64,000 nucleotides of DNA, taken from assembly GCA_964304625.1 (NCBI GenBank), contig OZ199838.1:13020001-13084000 (forward strand). Reading direction: 5' to 3'. Made by a program: the position numbers and the translations under genes. How positions within the stretch are numbered: the stretch's first letter is position 1; each line of letters begins with the position of its first letter. Below, piece after piece: positions 11,360 through 24,306 of the stretch. Under the pieces are notes generated by a model. The model was not told where the DNA came from, searched no databases, and worked only from the letters and a program-made list of their open reading frames with translations. This stretch comes from Kudoa neothunni. Taxonomy: Eukaryota; Cnidaria.

Positions 11360-13780
11360 TTACACCACACATTTGGTGGGTTTTTTATAGTTTTTAACAA
11401 TCAGAAACTTATAAATGTGTCTAACAATTTTTATCGGTGACTTTTTTGTCACCATCCACAACAACAACACCACCACTATCACAAGCATTGCTGCACAACC
11501 TTGTGTGTGTTGTAGTTGGGATGTTATGTGATAAAAAATAAAACTTCTACCACTATACTAAATAATGCTTACAACTTTAATAAAATTACAATGGCTCAGC
11601 TTACATCGTCAACATTGTATTGTTCAAGTTCAGCTATCGTGTAGGGAGAGATAGTGGATCTGGTTAAACGAATATTTTCTGGCGAATAATAGTAGCGTAG
11701 AAACGCTAGCACCTCTTTTTTGTTCCATTGAATTGGTGGGAGAGAATAACCAGGCTGGGCTAAGTAGATTTCAGTCGGCTGAAGATTTGTCACATTATGA
11801 CACTTGGGGCAGGTGGAATTGTGAGGAAATTGTATTTTGGGATGAAGAGGATCGGCAGATTCATCAAATCGAAGTCTACTATTTACGGTGTTGTGTTTGT
11901 TCCAGAAATATAACACAGCTTCCTCATTGCTGCTCACCTCATCCATAACTGTGCTGGTAAGGTAGAGAAAGTGGCTTCTGCAGTAGTCACACGTAAAAAA
12001 ATTATCAATATATGTACGCACAGCGACCAGCACATTCACAGCATTTATTGGTATTTGAGGCCTTTCGTTTTCACATGTGGTAACCATCGTGTGGAAGAGT
12101 ACCCACAGTGAACATGGAAATCCGCGGAACATCTCAGTACTTCCCTTACAGTTGTGCCAGAGGGGTTTCACAGGAAACACTTCTCTCATCTACACAATAA
12201 ACGACTCAATCTTCCCGTCACACCAACAAACTAACATGTACAAATACCTCAGGAGTGTTAACCATATCGTAAAAGGTGGACACGTTCACGTCCTTGGTAG
12301 TACTATTTAAAGTGTTGGTAATTCCGTCCAGCTGTTCACGATGTTCCTTCGACCATGGAATGCATTTCGATACTACATGAATAAAGTTGACCGCAACAGG
12401 TCGGGACCTTGTTGTCCCAAATTTTTCGCTCCAATTTCATTACGTAATGAATATGAAATGGCTCCAATGAGATCATCGATGCTAATCTCAGCAACTGCCA
12501 CCTCATCCACATCCAAATTAGCAGAAGAGTTTCTGATTTTAGATCCCAACTCATCATTCATCATCGACAACGAATACAAAGCAGCAGCGTCGGGGCACAG
12601 GTAGGAGAAATGGCGATAAATATCCCGACGAACTTTCGATGTATTTAAAGGATCACTAAATTAAGCAACCACAATAACTCAAATTTGTATTATGAGGAAT
12701 CTTTTTTTCCGAAGAGGGAAATACCTTGGAGATATGACCGTGAAATTATCACGAAATCTTACTGCTATAATCAGGGAGACTTTTGAATGTTGAACATTTT
12801 GTAAAATTCACTCTATAAACAATGTGATCAATCCATATTGAAAAATGATTCTTTCACAATAATTACATTGGCGTCAGAAACTTTGTAAACCGAGAAGTTT
12901 TTGCACATGGATGTATCAATCAGCAACTAAAATCAAAATTAAAAACTTACAATAATCATACTACTATCAATAAACTCACTTTTAATGATATCATATCCGA
13001 GGAATCATCCCCGAAAATTATAAACATAACTCCAGTTCCATTTTTCTCGTATAATTTATTCAAATCGTTCTCACTAGATTGATTGGAGTAATAAATTGGA
13101 ACCAACTCGATCAAACCACAATCTACATACTTCAATTCTTTTACCGTATACATATTAACATCAGGTGTGGAACTTAGGATCAACTCTTGAGCTAATTTTC
13201 TAAGTGCATTCATCGATTTTCCACCATCATATTCTAAGGCGGCAATCAATCGTTGAAAACACTTTTTTTTTAAATTTTCCGAAAAATTTACTTTTGACAT
13301 TATCGCAGTTGCCTTTGGTGACTGGAACATTCGATCTCACAGTCTATTACACCACATTATAACTTTTCTATTTAAAAATATTTACCTTAATAGTTGGAAA
13401 GCGATCTACTCCAAAAAGAGAGCATATCTTTTGAGCGCCTTCGTTGGCACAATTGATGGTGGCAAACGATATATTGTGAACTATTCGCACACACACGCAC
13501 AAATACCAATACATTATTACTCGACAAAAACATGCTTACATCGATATTCTTTCGCAACCGCCGTAAAAATAGGAGCAAATCTCTGGCAGTGTGAACACCA
13601 ACCAACGTAAAAAACGACTATCGCTGGTTTGGTCCTATTGTGCAAACTATCAACCAAAGTGTCCTTGTCCAATATCAACACAGAATCATCCGGACGATAC
13701 AAAGATAAATCTTTGGAAGGAATCCATGAAAATACCCCCAAAAAGTGAAAAACGAAAAAAGCTTTAACTATATCAATCAT
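11360..13780 (-). CDS. QSOX: Quiescin sulfhydryl oxidase (two apparent one-base frameshifts)
   Basis: QSOX introduces disulfides into secreted proteins, passing electrons from its thioredoxin domain to an FAD-bound Erv domain and then to oxygen. Eight exons: 13780-13540, 13480-13386, 13321-12980, 12926-12867, 12812-12725, 12655-12248, 12189-11605, 11557-11360. The order of parts is a signal peptide (MIDIVKAFFVFHFLGVFS), a thioredoxin domain with WCSHC, a redox-inactive second domain, a helix-rich region (DDLIGAISYSLRNEIGA), an Erv/ALR domain (FRGFPCSLWVLFHTM; CDYC in FFTCDYCRSHF; CPKC), and a C-terminal membrane anchor (AAMLVIVVVLLLWMV). Exon lengths total 2017 nt, two short of a multiple of three. 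The frame breaks at 12774-12776 (CCC on the minus strand) and 12391-12392 (GG); one added base at each would give a 672-residue protein of normal QSOX length. I read these as likely assembly errors. Confidence 0.9.
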
Positions 13781-15883
13781 TGCTTAGTTTAGGTCGCTTA
13801 ACCACCTAGAACTCGACGGACGTTGAATACAATACAGCTATGATAGACGCTATAAATCGGTTCAAATGATCACAATTTTGGGTAACACCTTAAAATTTCC
13901 GTGCTATTCAATAATCTTTTGGACGACTTAAATTAACAACTTGAGAATAACACGATTCAAGTAATCAATAGATACGTTATTATCTCTTTATGTGAGCGGC
14001 GTGATTATTTTAAACGTATTAGACCCATCCTGGAGGGATATATATTCAAATAATAAACTAACCTAATTCACGTAAGATTAACTAGGTTTCAAACCACAAT
14101 ATGCATATCTAGTTGTCGCTATTTCAGATTGTATATTTTCTAAATACAACCCCTCAATTACGTTCAATTTTTAGAAAAATTAATTATTTATAATTAATAA
14201 TTAACATATAATATCTAAAAAGGAACTCTCCAAACAGATTATCCATTAATATTCACCTTTCAAATCCCAGCTGAGCTCGTCAAAGATCGCGAGATTATTT
14301 CATGTGAAAACATGTCTCCCTTTTTCATAAATAATATGAAGTCAGTTTTTAACACCTACTTATTTATAATCTAAAAATTTTTACATTTTCATATTATATT
14401 TGAAACCCGAATATTACATTTCTGTAGAATCAGTTTAGTTTAGTAATGGAGTTCGGGTCGACTCGGTTCAATTCAATAATAACCTTTTTGAGGTCAAAAC
14501 TTGTTCCGACAAAATTCATTATAGTTGTTCATCATCGCCATCAAAATATTTTAAGTTTCTTGTTATTTTTACCTTTTTATGTATAGCGCAAGTAACAAAC
14601 CAGGACGTGTATACGAATGACAATGAGGCACCACAATTATGGTAAATTTTCCGAAGGCATGCCGTCATGTTAATCGTATACAAAAAGGTTAATAACATCA
14701 CTGATTAATGTTCATCGCGTGTTCAGTTGTCCCTTAAGTATCCATAATATGGCATATGGAATAAGAAAAATTATTAGGACATTGCCAGTTGTGTTTAAAA
14801 TGCAAGTCACATGTGTTATGCGTTGTAATTCCACAGAACTTTACTCAGCCAAAAATTTTTATCATTAGTAAAATGCTTATTGTGGCGACGCTTGCGGATT
14901 TACGCTCTAATGAAGACACACTTTTAATTGTAATTGTTGAGCGTTTTCTATATGATAAGTAAATAATAATCGTTATGGTTAAAATGTAAAATAGTGGCCA
15001 CATTTTCCGATCAAAGATTGTAATTAGTTCGTAGATTAATCCTGAAAATTTTTATCAAATTAACACGTAATGCTCGCAGAAAATGTGAATTTCTTACTCT
15101 TACAAGTGTAAGAATTAATAATAGGCAGTCGTTAATGATGAAAATATGACAATCGATAAATAATCATAGTTGTCACTCAAATTTTAGGATAAATAAAGCA
15201 TGCCTTTACTCCATCGATTAAATGGTATGACTTATGGAAATAACTACGAGGGGCTAGCAGTTATTTAAAGGATATATTACAGCAACTATTATCGATAACA
15301 AATACAATGTCGCAAATAACCTACTGATGGTGAAACAACGATAAATACAAAAAATTTGAATAATCAACAGGTTCGATTTTTATCGTGGTCGCTGATTTGG
15401 ATTACGGCACTATACTACATTTCAACCGTCGTAATATATTATATTCCCCTTAATAGTATATAATGGAGGTTAATGGATATAGGATCCGTGATAATGCTGC
15501 TTGATATCATGAAATGAAGAAAAATTTTAAATTTTTGTCTTAAGTTAATATATTTTAATTAGAAACAATTGAGAAAAGATGATAAAACCAGTGGTCAACT
15601 CGGTGCGACGCATGCTACACATATAGAATGCCATTCGTATTCAAAATTCGTCAACAATATTTACTGCTTACCAAACACCATTTTTTTGATAAATATTCAA
15701 AATAGAAAACAGAGAAAATTTCGCACTTTTATATAAATATTAAATTTCGAAACGCATTTTTTAAATAATTTAAAATTTAATAATATACAATATTATTGAA
15801 TTATTTTATTTTTTCTCTATCTCTTGCACATTTCATTCACGAGAAAACATGAGAAATTATTAAAGACCCACCATGATATAAAA
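13781..15883. other. Gene-free AT-rich region
   Basis: About 2.1 kb upstream of QSOX. I examined both strands for spliced exons, terminal repeats and tRNA boxes and support none. The one 60-codon frame (14701-14519, -) has no family resemblance. Confidence 0.45.
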
Positions 15884-16015
15884 CAGGGGTTCTCAACCGT
15901 TTTTTTAAATTTACTCCTTCGGACTGATTAAAAATCCGAATTTGCCGTCTTAATTTGAAAAACTAAATTCACATCTATTTTAAGGTTTTATATTAAATTG
16001 GAGAAGGCAGAGATT

Positions 16016-16234
16016 ATTGGCTGGATTAATTATCACCCTAAATGAGATGAACGATTGCAATGTGAAAATTCATAATCCTAGCAACTCTTACTCACAATCT
16101 ATATACAGATTTAATTTTTTAGAATCTGTTATGTTTATTTATTCCTGGTCCATTTCTTCGCAGTTAAGACGACAAATAATTAAATATAGTAAAAACTAAG
16201 GACATTTAAAAATTATTTATCATGCAAATAACCA
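16016..16234 (+). repeat. Palindromic MITE family, copy B, inside a hAT element
   Basis: The left block (CACCCTAAATGAGATG then GATTGCAAT) matches copy A, and the right end reads CATGCAAATAACC. The internal palindrome arms are at 16129-16150 and 16169-16190 (ACAAATAATTAAATATAG). It ends only 2 bp before the TTAA of the neighbouring piggyBac element. Confidence 0.6.
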
Positions 16235-16240
16235 CTTTAA

Positions 16241-18477
16241 CCTTCCTCGCGCCCCAAAAACACTATACATTTGGTGTTTTGGGGTCTAGTAGACCCCCAT
16301 GTTTTTATTGGTTCCATTTGCCTGTAAAAATTGTAATAAAATTATGTTCAATATTTTAAAAAAAAATCTATCGAAAAGTTTCAAAATTATCATAATAAAA
16401 ATTTCTTACGAGGTAGAACGATATTCGCCGAGAACACATATAATCTTACCATTCGTTAAATTCTGAGTTTTATGGATTGTCCAAATCATTTTAATTCCTA
16501 TTTTTAGCGCTAATAAAAAATTATGAAATGTTTGAAACATAAAAATGTATACTACTAAATAAATTGAGTTATTTATTGATCTCTAATGAACAATTAAAAC
16601 AAACGGATTGTGAATGTTGCTCACAGTATTGCCTGTGAGCATACAATACAGGTGTTTCTTGATTTTCTGTCACTATTTCTTGAACATAAGTAGCATCTTT
16701 TTCTGAATTTTTATAAGTTTTCGTTAGTTTTATTAAACGTTTCTGTTGGAATATTAGGTCGTTTAGTGTTCAAAAACGGTTTGACAAGGCTCATCTGCTA
16801 AATTCTCGAGGAATTTGGGATCTTGTAATTTTATTGTCATTTAATGCGACTTTATAAATGTCAAATTCATTAATTAAACTCATATCTAAGATATTGAAGA
16901 AAACCACTGTTGGCCAACGATTTGAATACCTCTTAACGCCAGTTGACGCGAGTATTCTATTAATGACATCCAGCTTTCTATATATATCATTATATAAATT
17001 GGTATTATTTGTTGACGTTGCCAACATTAAAACCGCCTTATTTTTTTGTACATATGATAGCAGCATTTTCTTATCATTAAAAAGAAAACGTGATGTTTAT
17101 AAATCCCTGGATCTATTCGCTTTCATTACCTCAGGAATAGCTCGTTTATTAGATCTGATGGTACCAAACATTATGAGTCCAAGTTTTAACACTTATCGGA
17201 GAGGGGAATTGAGGTAAAAAAATTGTCGAAAACAATATTCCTACCATTAGATTCTAAATAGAAAACGAGATCCAGTACAACAATCTCTCCCTAAGCATTT
17301 AACCCTTTGATTATTGACTTTACCTAGGTAAACGGACCATATTATGACAATATTAGTTTCAGGATTAACCAACAAAAAAAATTTGATGCCATAAACCGCC
17401 GGCTTTGAAGGCATATACTGCCTAAATGGGCATTTACCACTAGAATCTACTAATTGCTCATCGACAGTTAGGTCTGCATGAGGAATCAGGGCATTTGACA
17501 GTACCCCTTTCCAATTCTCAAAAATTTCTCGAATTAGGCAAAACTTATCGCCTTCTCTTCGCTGAAGTCTCGTTTCAAAGTCACCAAAATGTAGAGCCCT
17601 TGTTATTTTAACAAATCTACGTAAAGGTACTATTGTACGAAATATCGGTCCACCTTTGTTTACACTCCATAAGGATTCAATAGATTCTAGTTTAGATTTA
17701 TAAGTCGCCATGTATACAAGAATGCCAATGTAAGCACGAAACTCTAAACATGATAGCTCATTCCACGATTCAAGATAATGTTGAAATCCAAATTTCTTTG
17801 TATTTCTGACAATAATATCGTAGAAAGTGATGTCTAAAAATATACATAGGATGTCAACTAACACTATTATTCTGTTCATTGCATAGGCGGTAATGCCCGG
17901 AGCTTTATACGTTATGTTCTCCTTCCGTGTTTTGGAAGATGTGGATATTTCGGTAGACCATGACTCGTTAATTTTTATTTACGTACACAGAAGGTGTATT
18001 GACACATACATTATCATCAGAATCGGATGATAATAATTCTAAATCACTATATTCTTCAGTGTCAAGGATTTCATTGAAATCGCTATCATTTTCACTGGAA
18101 AACATATAATCGTAGCCACTTACGTCTTAGAATCGGGCAATGTTTGACACTGCTCACAAGCCGTCCGTATATTTGATTCTTTAATTTCTAGTTACTTAAT
18201 TGATATAATTTCTTAGATTTTTAATTAAAAAACATTTTTCTTCACTTTTTGGTGAAATAAAATGGTGGGGTCTAATAGGCCCCAAAAGTACCAAGTGAAT
18301 AAAAATTGTTTGTTTTATCACCAAGATAATTTTTTAAAAATTTATTTAAGCATTGTAGAAAAGTAGTATTTTTGGAAAAATAGACGGCATCTCAAAGGTT
18401 CTCTGTATCAGGGAATGCATTAAAATATCATTCCAACAAGCTCTGGGATCTAATAGATCTCAGAATCGCTCGGAACG
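16241..18477 (-). mobile_element. piggyBac-type transposon, decayed
   Basis: The 2.24-kb element is flanked by TTAA on both sides (16237-16240 and 18478-18481). Its ends pair as CCTTCCTCGCG and, reverse-complemented, CGTTCCGAGCG. Subterminal motifs repeat in both halves: GGGGTCTAGTAGACCCCC on the left, GGGGTCTAATAGGCCCC and GGGATCTAATAGATCTC on the right. The minus strand carries a broken piggyBac transposase. The TTAA used corresponds to a TTAG in the related hAT element at 31553, so the site existed in the host element. Confidence 0.85.
16791..18105 (-). pseudogene. piggyBac (PGBD, DDE_Tnp_1_7) transposase remnant
   Basis: The N-terminus is acidic, as in the family (MFSSENDSDFNEILDTEEYS, starting at 18105). 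The core reads through 17879-17247 with LTVDEQLVDSSGKCPFRQ, where the first catalytic Asp belongs, then YMPSKPAVYGIKFFLLV. A further part follows (IRSNKRAIPEVM), and the last conserved block, RYSNRWPTVVFFNILDMSLI, is at 17066-16791. Several stops and frame changes separate the parts, so this transposase is dead. Confidence 0.8.
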
Positions 18478-18742
18478 TTAAGTACTATTGGGCTGCATCT
18501 TTGAATGATTAAAGTGACTGTTTCTAGTTTTATAAATAGCCGTTAAATACTATTCCTAAAAAATTTTTTAAGTGTTTCTGCAAACATCTTAACTGAGTTT
18601 AATAGCCCTTGAATAATAAACTCCTTAGATATCCATACGAGCATAATAAACCGCATTATGCAGAAATTCCCCCATGTCCCAATTTGGATGTCACTTAATT
18701 CGTCACCTATATTCAAAATTTAACCCTAGTTGAAAACCTTTG

Positions 18743-20161
18743 ATATACAAAATTTATTATTTTACCAATCAAACGTGATCCATTTTATTTAATATCATTA
18801 TTTTAATTAAACAAATTATCACCTCATTCAAATATTAGACAATAAATTGAAATCATTAACTTTAGATTTTTTCTGAATTATTCAGAACAGCGATTCTTAA
18901 CTTGGGTTTGGCAAATAAATTTCATACTTAGGATTAGACCTAGACTTCACCTTTATCACTACAGTTTAGCATTAAAATATTATTTACAATGTTTTTTTAA
19001 AATGAAAAAAGTATTCGAATCCCAAGACTAATTATAATACATTAAAATTTGGGAAGTTGCTATTGTTGCGGACAGTAACAATCAGGTAGGATTAGTTTTT
19101 ACTATATTTATTTCTGACATTTGAATGTGTAATTTTTAGTCAGAAATAAATAGTAATATCTGATTCCAACAAATTCCGCTATTTATATTATCTATAAATA
19201 CAAGTTTTTTAACTTCAACATGAAGTGCGCACGCATTAACTTAATTTAGGATTAAATGTATCCCATTTCTATAGTCACATCCTAAAATTAATTACAAAAT
19301 ATGTTACAATGACTGGATTTGGAAATTCTTCTTTAAGATAAATATAATTCGGTGACATCTAAAAGATTAAAACTCGCTGATTTTAGGTAATATTCAGTCA
19401 GAATCTTAAGTAATTAAGTTTCCAATATGTGCATGTACACAAGCATAACACACTACTCACGAATATTTAAATTTATCGTACTCGTTTGAACAAATATAAT
19501 AGTGTTTAACCACTAATCATTTTCGAGCGCAAGCGCAAAAGCGTGCATGTGCAAACATTTTAGAAAAGATTTAGAAAAATTTACCTTTCACTACGAGATT
19601 AGAGAATTTTGTTGCGCTCAAAATATTCAGAAAACGTAAAACATATAATAAAAAAATTGTGGTTACCAAACACGTGAAACAATAAATAATTAAATTTAAC
19701 TACACTACATCATTAATAATTAAATACAGCAAAATTATTTTTATTTATTTCAAAAGGGTGTCATATTGTTGAAAAATAGAATGTCAAAAGTTGATTATGA
19801 TAACCGATTTTAGCCCATAACGAACAAATCCGAAGTATTAATTAGCACTCAAAATAACGTTAAATGCTTAACAGCGTAGAATTTCTATAAGAATCGCTTT
19901 ATTGATATTTAAAATTTTCAAAAAATTATACTTAATATGGTAATTAATGTAGTAACTCGGTGTAAAATTTCCATAAATTTGACCCTGAATATGAGTTATC
20001 GAATCCATCTATCAACCTTATATGTATATGTGTATACATATACATATAAGCCGAAAATAATATTTAAATTGAATAATTTTCCATAATCATTTCAGTAGTT
20101 CGAATGATAGCGAAAGGGGAGGGTACACGGGGGCAGCCGAAACAGTACCATTAATACGAAG
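18743..20161. other. Intergenic region with repeats
   Basis: Contains a hAT-like left end without a partner (near 18889, CAGCGATTCTTAACTTGGG) and MITE copy C at 19059-19274. A 12-bp perfect palindrome run near 20019-20050 (TATGTGTATACATATACATA) is a simple-sequence hairpin. No exon is supported. The INTS7 promoter probably lies in the last few hundred bases. Confidence 0.4.
19059..19274 (-). repeat. Palindromic MITE family, copy C (inverted)
   Basis: Inverted relative to copies A, B and E. The left end TTGCTATTGTTGCGGACAGT matches the reverse complement of the right end of copy E, including CAGGTAGG and a run ending ACTATATTT. Internal palindrome arms: 19101-19118 and 19139-19157 (GTCAGAAATAAATAGTA). 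The CpG block AAGTGCGCACGCATTAA is near the right end. Confidence 0.6.
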
Positions 20162-23100
20162 ATGGTTGCAGCTGGTCAGTCTGCTATTTCATATCTGTTG
20201 TATTTGGAGAAAGGATTCAGTGCGAATGGTGGCGAGAAAATTCTCACTATTATGGAATTTCCTAAAATAGTGGAGAAAAATAGTTTCCCAAACTTTTTGA
20301 AAAATTGTTTCCAAAAGTTGTCCGTTTGTTTTTTGGAGGGAACCAACACCGATAGGATGTATATTGTTAATGCCATCGAGAAAATTCAAAACAATATAAC
20401 TTTGGTAAATTTTGAATGATGATTATCAATGCAGTAGTCATGTGAATAAATGGCCATATTAAGAAGGCTTATTTACTTCGTTTTTAATATTACCTTAATA
20501 ATTATGTTCTTTAATTTAGATCAGTGGTTTTGGATCGATTGTAGATAATTTTCATCAGGTGATCTACAAAAATGACCCACTTTCACGTATAGCAGCATTA
20601 AGCGCACTCAATGCATTAGCTCCTTGTTTGCAATTGAAAGATATGGATGAAAAAATGGCTGGTGGCGACAATGGAGTATTATGGGGACAATATTTTACTT
20701 CAACGTTCAGCCAATGATAGTCTCACAAAATCGGCGGCTTTATCCTCTAATTATCCCCCCTTATTTAAGTCTGCTACACCCTTATCATCTGGTGAAGATG
20801 TTATAGCTTATTTCAAGATAATGAATACTATTATTGATTGTTTAAGCTCAACAAACGAGGACGAAATACATGCAGCTATTAGAGTGGCATCAACATTCTC
20901 TAGAATTAATCCTCAATTCTCAAAGATCTTGTACCAAAGGTCAACGAAATTCTGCGTAATTTTTCTCCATATCAGCTGTGACAAACGAAGCAGCACTTTA
21001 ATTTATTAATGATAATTTAATTGATTGATTCCTGTTTGTTTGTTTAGTAACCACAAACAACTCGGTTATCGTTGACAAACTTATCAATCTCTATAGTGCT
21101 ATGAGCCACCATCTGGAGGGGGCTCATATGGCCTCATGAATGTTGTTATCAGTTGTTCTGCAGTTATCCATATCGAGCGTTGAACGTTATGACAACCGCC
21201 TGTTGCAATTGCTCATCTTTGGTGCATCGTTATTTGGAGTTTCTTTTGGATATGTTATCATCGGATGAGATGGTCGATGATATCTCAATGAGAACGTATG
21301 CTGCATTGCAGTTGTCAAAAATTGCAAAATGTTATCCTTCGATTTTCCATGCATTATCGTTTTGGACCATATATGGGATTTGTTGTTTGTTGGTGAGAAG
21401 GCCAAAAGACTTATAACACAACCTAAAGGGCTTTTCTTCTGATTGGTTATGGATTGGTGATGTGGATTCATTTGGTGAGGTTGATAAAACAATTATTATC
21501 TAAATTCTCACCTCAATTATCGTTTAGAAACAATGTAATGAACGCTGCGACGGTGTTCATTAATAGGGTTGAAACTATTAGCCAGCTTTTATCTACCCAA
21601 GCAACTATAGCCAAGAACAACCTTATTTCATTTTTATTGGATTACCTTCGGTTGACGGTATTTCTTAAGGATGGATGTGATTTCGATGCTCGATGTTTGG
21701 ATGGATTTAAAAATATGTTGGAATGGTGTGTTATGTGTTGCAAGGACAAACATTTTAATGCCCATTTTTTTCTGGGAATGGAGTTGTATGATCAGTTGTA
21801 TCTAAAATCGATCCTAAACTTCAGGATGTAGTCAGAGATTTCGTTTTCAACCTTTGTCTTTCGTTGCACTATCCTCTAAAGTCTCATATAAATTTTTTAC
21901 CTATTAATAATACAAACATTTAGATATATATTAAAGATTATGAGAAAAAATCATTCAAAACACTCAACTTTCAGTCGTAGTTCTTGACCGGATTTTTGAG
22001 GAAATTTCATGTATCGATTTGCATCGAGATCGATGTGAATTGTACAAATTATTGTTTCTTCAAGCTAATAACTCTACGCAATCAGAAACAAGATCATATG
22101 TCAATGAATGAAATAATGAGTTTATGTTTTCCGTTAGATCATTACTATAATAAGTGTCCAGTACAGTTTTATCTGGAGACCTATGTCATGGAAGTGTAGA
22201 TAATGATGAATACGAAGTTTTTTATTTTTCAAAGAATATTTTAAATCGAGAAACGAACATTAAAGTATTAACCCTAGTGGGATTGGATTGTCTCTCAGAG
22301 GAGATGCATTTAATAGTTTACTTATTCTACGCGGTCTAACCACTAGAAATGATATTTCGAAAAGTATCCAACAGTGTTTAGCTTATTTCGCCAAATTAGC
22401 TCAGTGCGAATCGATGGTAATGGCGGTGAATTACCATATGAATAAGTGTGCACCGTCAGAACAACACATTGCTATCTCAATCGATGTTTTATCGCAGGTC
22501 AATCAAGATTTCTCCGATCTAATAACAGTGAATACGTCTTTTGGTGGTATGCACAAAAATCAAAAAGAATTTCAAGTGATTGTTATAGGATAGTTTTTTT
22601 AAGATTCACATTTTTTATTGGTTTAGGAATTTTATCTGTTGATTCGTATCGATATACTTATTTTGGTTGGATATTGGCTTAAGTACCAACATAAGTTATT
22701 GTCCAATGTGAATAGCCTAAAAAAACAATTGCTATCTCGAGTAAAAAATATCACATGTAAGTGGGGCCAACTTCAAAATATGGCTATCGATGCAGATAAT
22801 GATAGCGAACAGTTCCTCAGAATCATTGGAAGTGTGCTAGACATGTTACATAATCTGCTGAATGATTTCTGCAAAAGTTGTGATGATAAACTTGGAGTGG
22901 GAAACCTCACTATTATAAAGGGTGGTTTTTGTCAGCATATCACGGAGAACAAAAATGCATATGAATGCGCCCCTTTTATTCGACGTTTCGCAGTCGATAT
23001 GTCAACTGTAACTCAGTTTACTAAAATCGTTGACGTTATTGAATCTATTGTGCACTACGTATTACTTGTTGGTTGGCCTATTCCAAAATGTTTTTTCCAT

Positions 23101-23571
23101 GTCGACAACCACACTTGGTGTTTGCTGTGTGTATCGCATGGCTCCTCACTCACTAACGATTCCACGATTGTGGTTAAGAAAAATGTACACTTGGTGTTTT
23201 CTGTAGAAGGAATTATTAAAGTAGATGAGTTTTTGTCATGTGTACTCAGTAAGTGAAAAAATTTTTAGCACTTGAAGGACGGCACCAATCCCAAGACTAT
23301 CGAACGAGTTTCCATCACATTCAAAGCTACTCCTGTACAAAAAAGCAATTCAACCAGCACAACTCAGCAACAACAACAACAAACACAAACTGTATTAATT
23401 CATTCCATCAACGCTTCTGTGGATAAGAACTATTTTCACACTGAAGTCCAAATATTATTCCAATCCAGTGGATTATTTTCGGTGTATGCTGAAGTCGATT
23501 GCGCTATCGACTCAAACGATCGTTCTTGGCGTATTCCATATACTTGTTCAAAGCTTACTGTCCAAACTTAA
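20162..23571 (+). CDS. INTS7: Integrator complex subunit 7 (several apparent one-base indels)
   Basis: Integrator is the metazoan nuclear complex that cleaves snRNA and paused-polymerase transcripts; subunit 7 is a helical-repeat scaffold. Recognisable blocks in order: LYLEKGFSANGGEKIL and FPKIVEKNSFPNFLKNCFQK (exon 1, 20162-20404); IYKNDPLSRIAALSALNAL (exon from 20520); HHLEG then CSYPYRALNVMTTA and LEFLLDMLSSDEMVDD; RIDILILVGYWLKYQ; SRVKNITCKWGQLQNMAIDA; VGWPIPKCFF; and the C-terminal beta region with DKNYFHTEVQILFQSS up to LTVQT. A polyglutamine tract (TTQQQQQQTQ) precedes that end. Frame breaks fall in homopolymers at 20922-20924, 20960-20964, 21118-21122 and 21343-21346; the first two compensate each other. 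Exons between 21430 and 22290 could not be fully joined. The family call is firm, exact exon limits are not. Confidence 0.85.
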
Positions 23572-23673
23572 CTCATTATTTTAATTATTGTGTCAATTTT
23601 AAGGTGTAAAAATTTCTAGATATAACGATTTTTGATGTTGAGAGATTTTTAAAATCTACTTGAGTATCATTTA

Positions 23674-24306
23674 CAGTCAAACCGCAGTTATCCGGAAAAT
23701 ATTTGTTATTTTATTGAAATGACTTGTCGATAAATGTTCGATTATCTGGAATCTCGATATCCGGAAATCGGAACAATTATTTGATCATAAGTCCGGATAA
23801 AGTGCGACCCATCCACCCAACACGGCACGGCACATACAATGCAGCATACCTACCAATGCAACATTTAAATCAAAAATATTTCTAGGTTAATGGTTTGTAA
23901 ATTTTTTTTAAATCTTAAGTTAAGCATTCAGTTTTTATATCAATTTGTACTATATCTGAACATACGCCTTTATGTATTATAAACAAGCATTAATTACCGA
24001 TTATTATTTAAAAAATTCGATTATTCCTCTGTAGACGTTTTTCCCCATAATTATGTGCTGTTTTTCCTTTAAGTCTCTATATTCTTAGTTAATAGATATG
24101 TCGACATTTTTAATTTAAATGGCAAAGTTAAAATATTTTGCTTAATAATTATTAAAAATTGTGTATAAATCAAGCAACTAATATTTTAACCAGAAAATTC
24201 ACAAAATACGAGCATATGACATTGTTTATATTCGATTAACCGGAACCTCGCTATATGAAAAGAAAATCGCTGGTCCCAAATTTTCCGGATAATCGAGGTT
24301 AGATTG
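23674..24306. mobile_element. Tigger/pogo-type MITE
   Basis: A 633-bp element with ends CAGTCAAACCGCAGTTATCC and, reverse-complemented, CAATCTAACCTCGATTATCC, both continuing CGGA, flanked by TA (23672-23673, 24307-24308). This TIR style is typical of pogo/Tigger elements. It differs from the TIR of the full Tigger at 55968, so another family member mobilised it. A partial inverted copy lies at about 59185-59609. Confidence 0.82.

Larger units (their letters stand above)
15884..18742. mobile_element. hAT-type element interrupted by two later insertions
   Basis: The left end is CAGGGGTTCTCAACC and the right end AGTTGAAAACCTTTG (its inverted, decayed partner). Flanking 8-mers ATATAAAA (15876-15883) and ATATACAA (18743-18750) differ at one base. 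Without the inserts it would be only about 400 bp. Its right part (GGGCTGCATC to GTCACTTAATT) matches the right part of the hAT element at 30537-31811, so the two are one family. A palindromic MITE and a piggyBac element sit inside it. Confidence 0.72.

Noticed and set aside
11733-12604. Plus-strand open frames over QSOX
   Set aside because: They mirror the QSOX Erv and helix-rich exons on the minus strand, where the homology lies.
12770-12780. Antizyme-like +1 frameshift site (TCCCTGA) in QSOX
   Set aside because: The change needed is -1 in effect, not +1, and a missing C in a C-run explains it more simply.
20580-20735. Frameshift in INTS7 near the AAAAAA run at 20649
   Set aside because: An intron (GTGGCGAC to TTCAG) joins the two frames in phase, so no indel is needed there.
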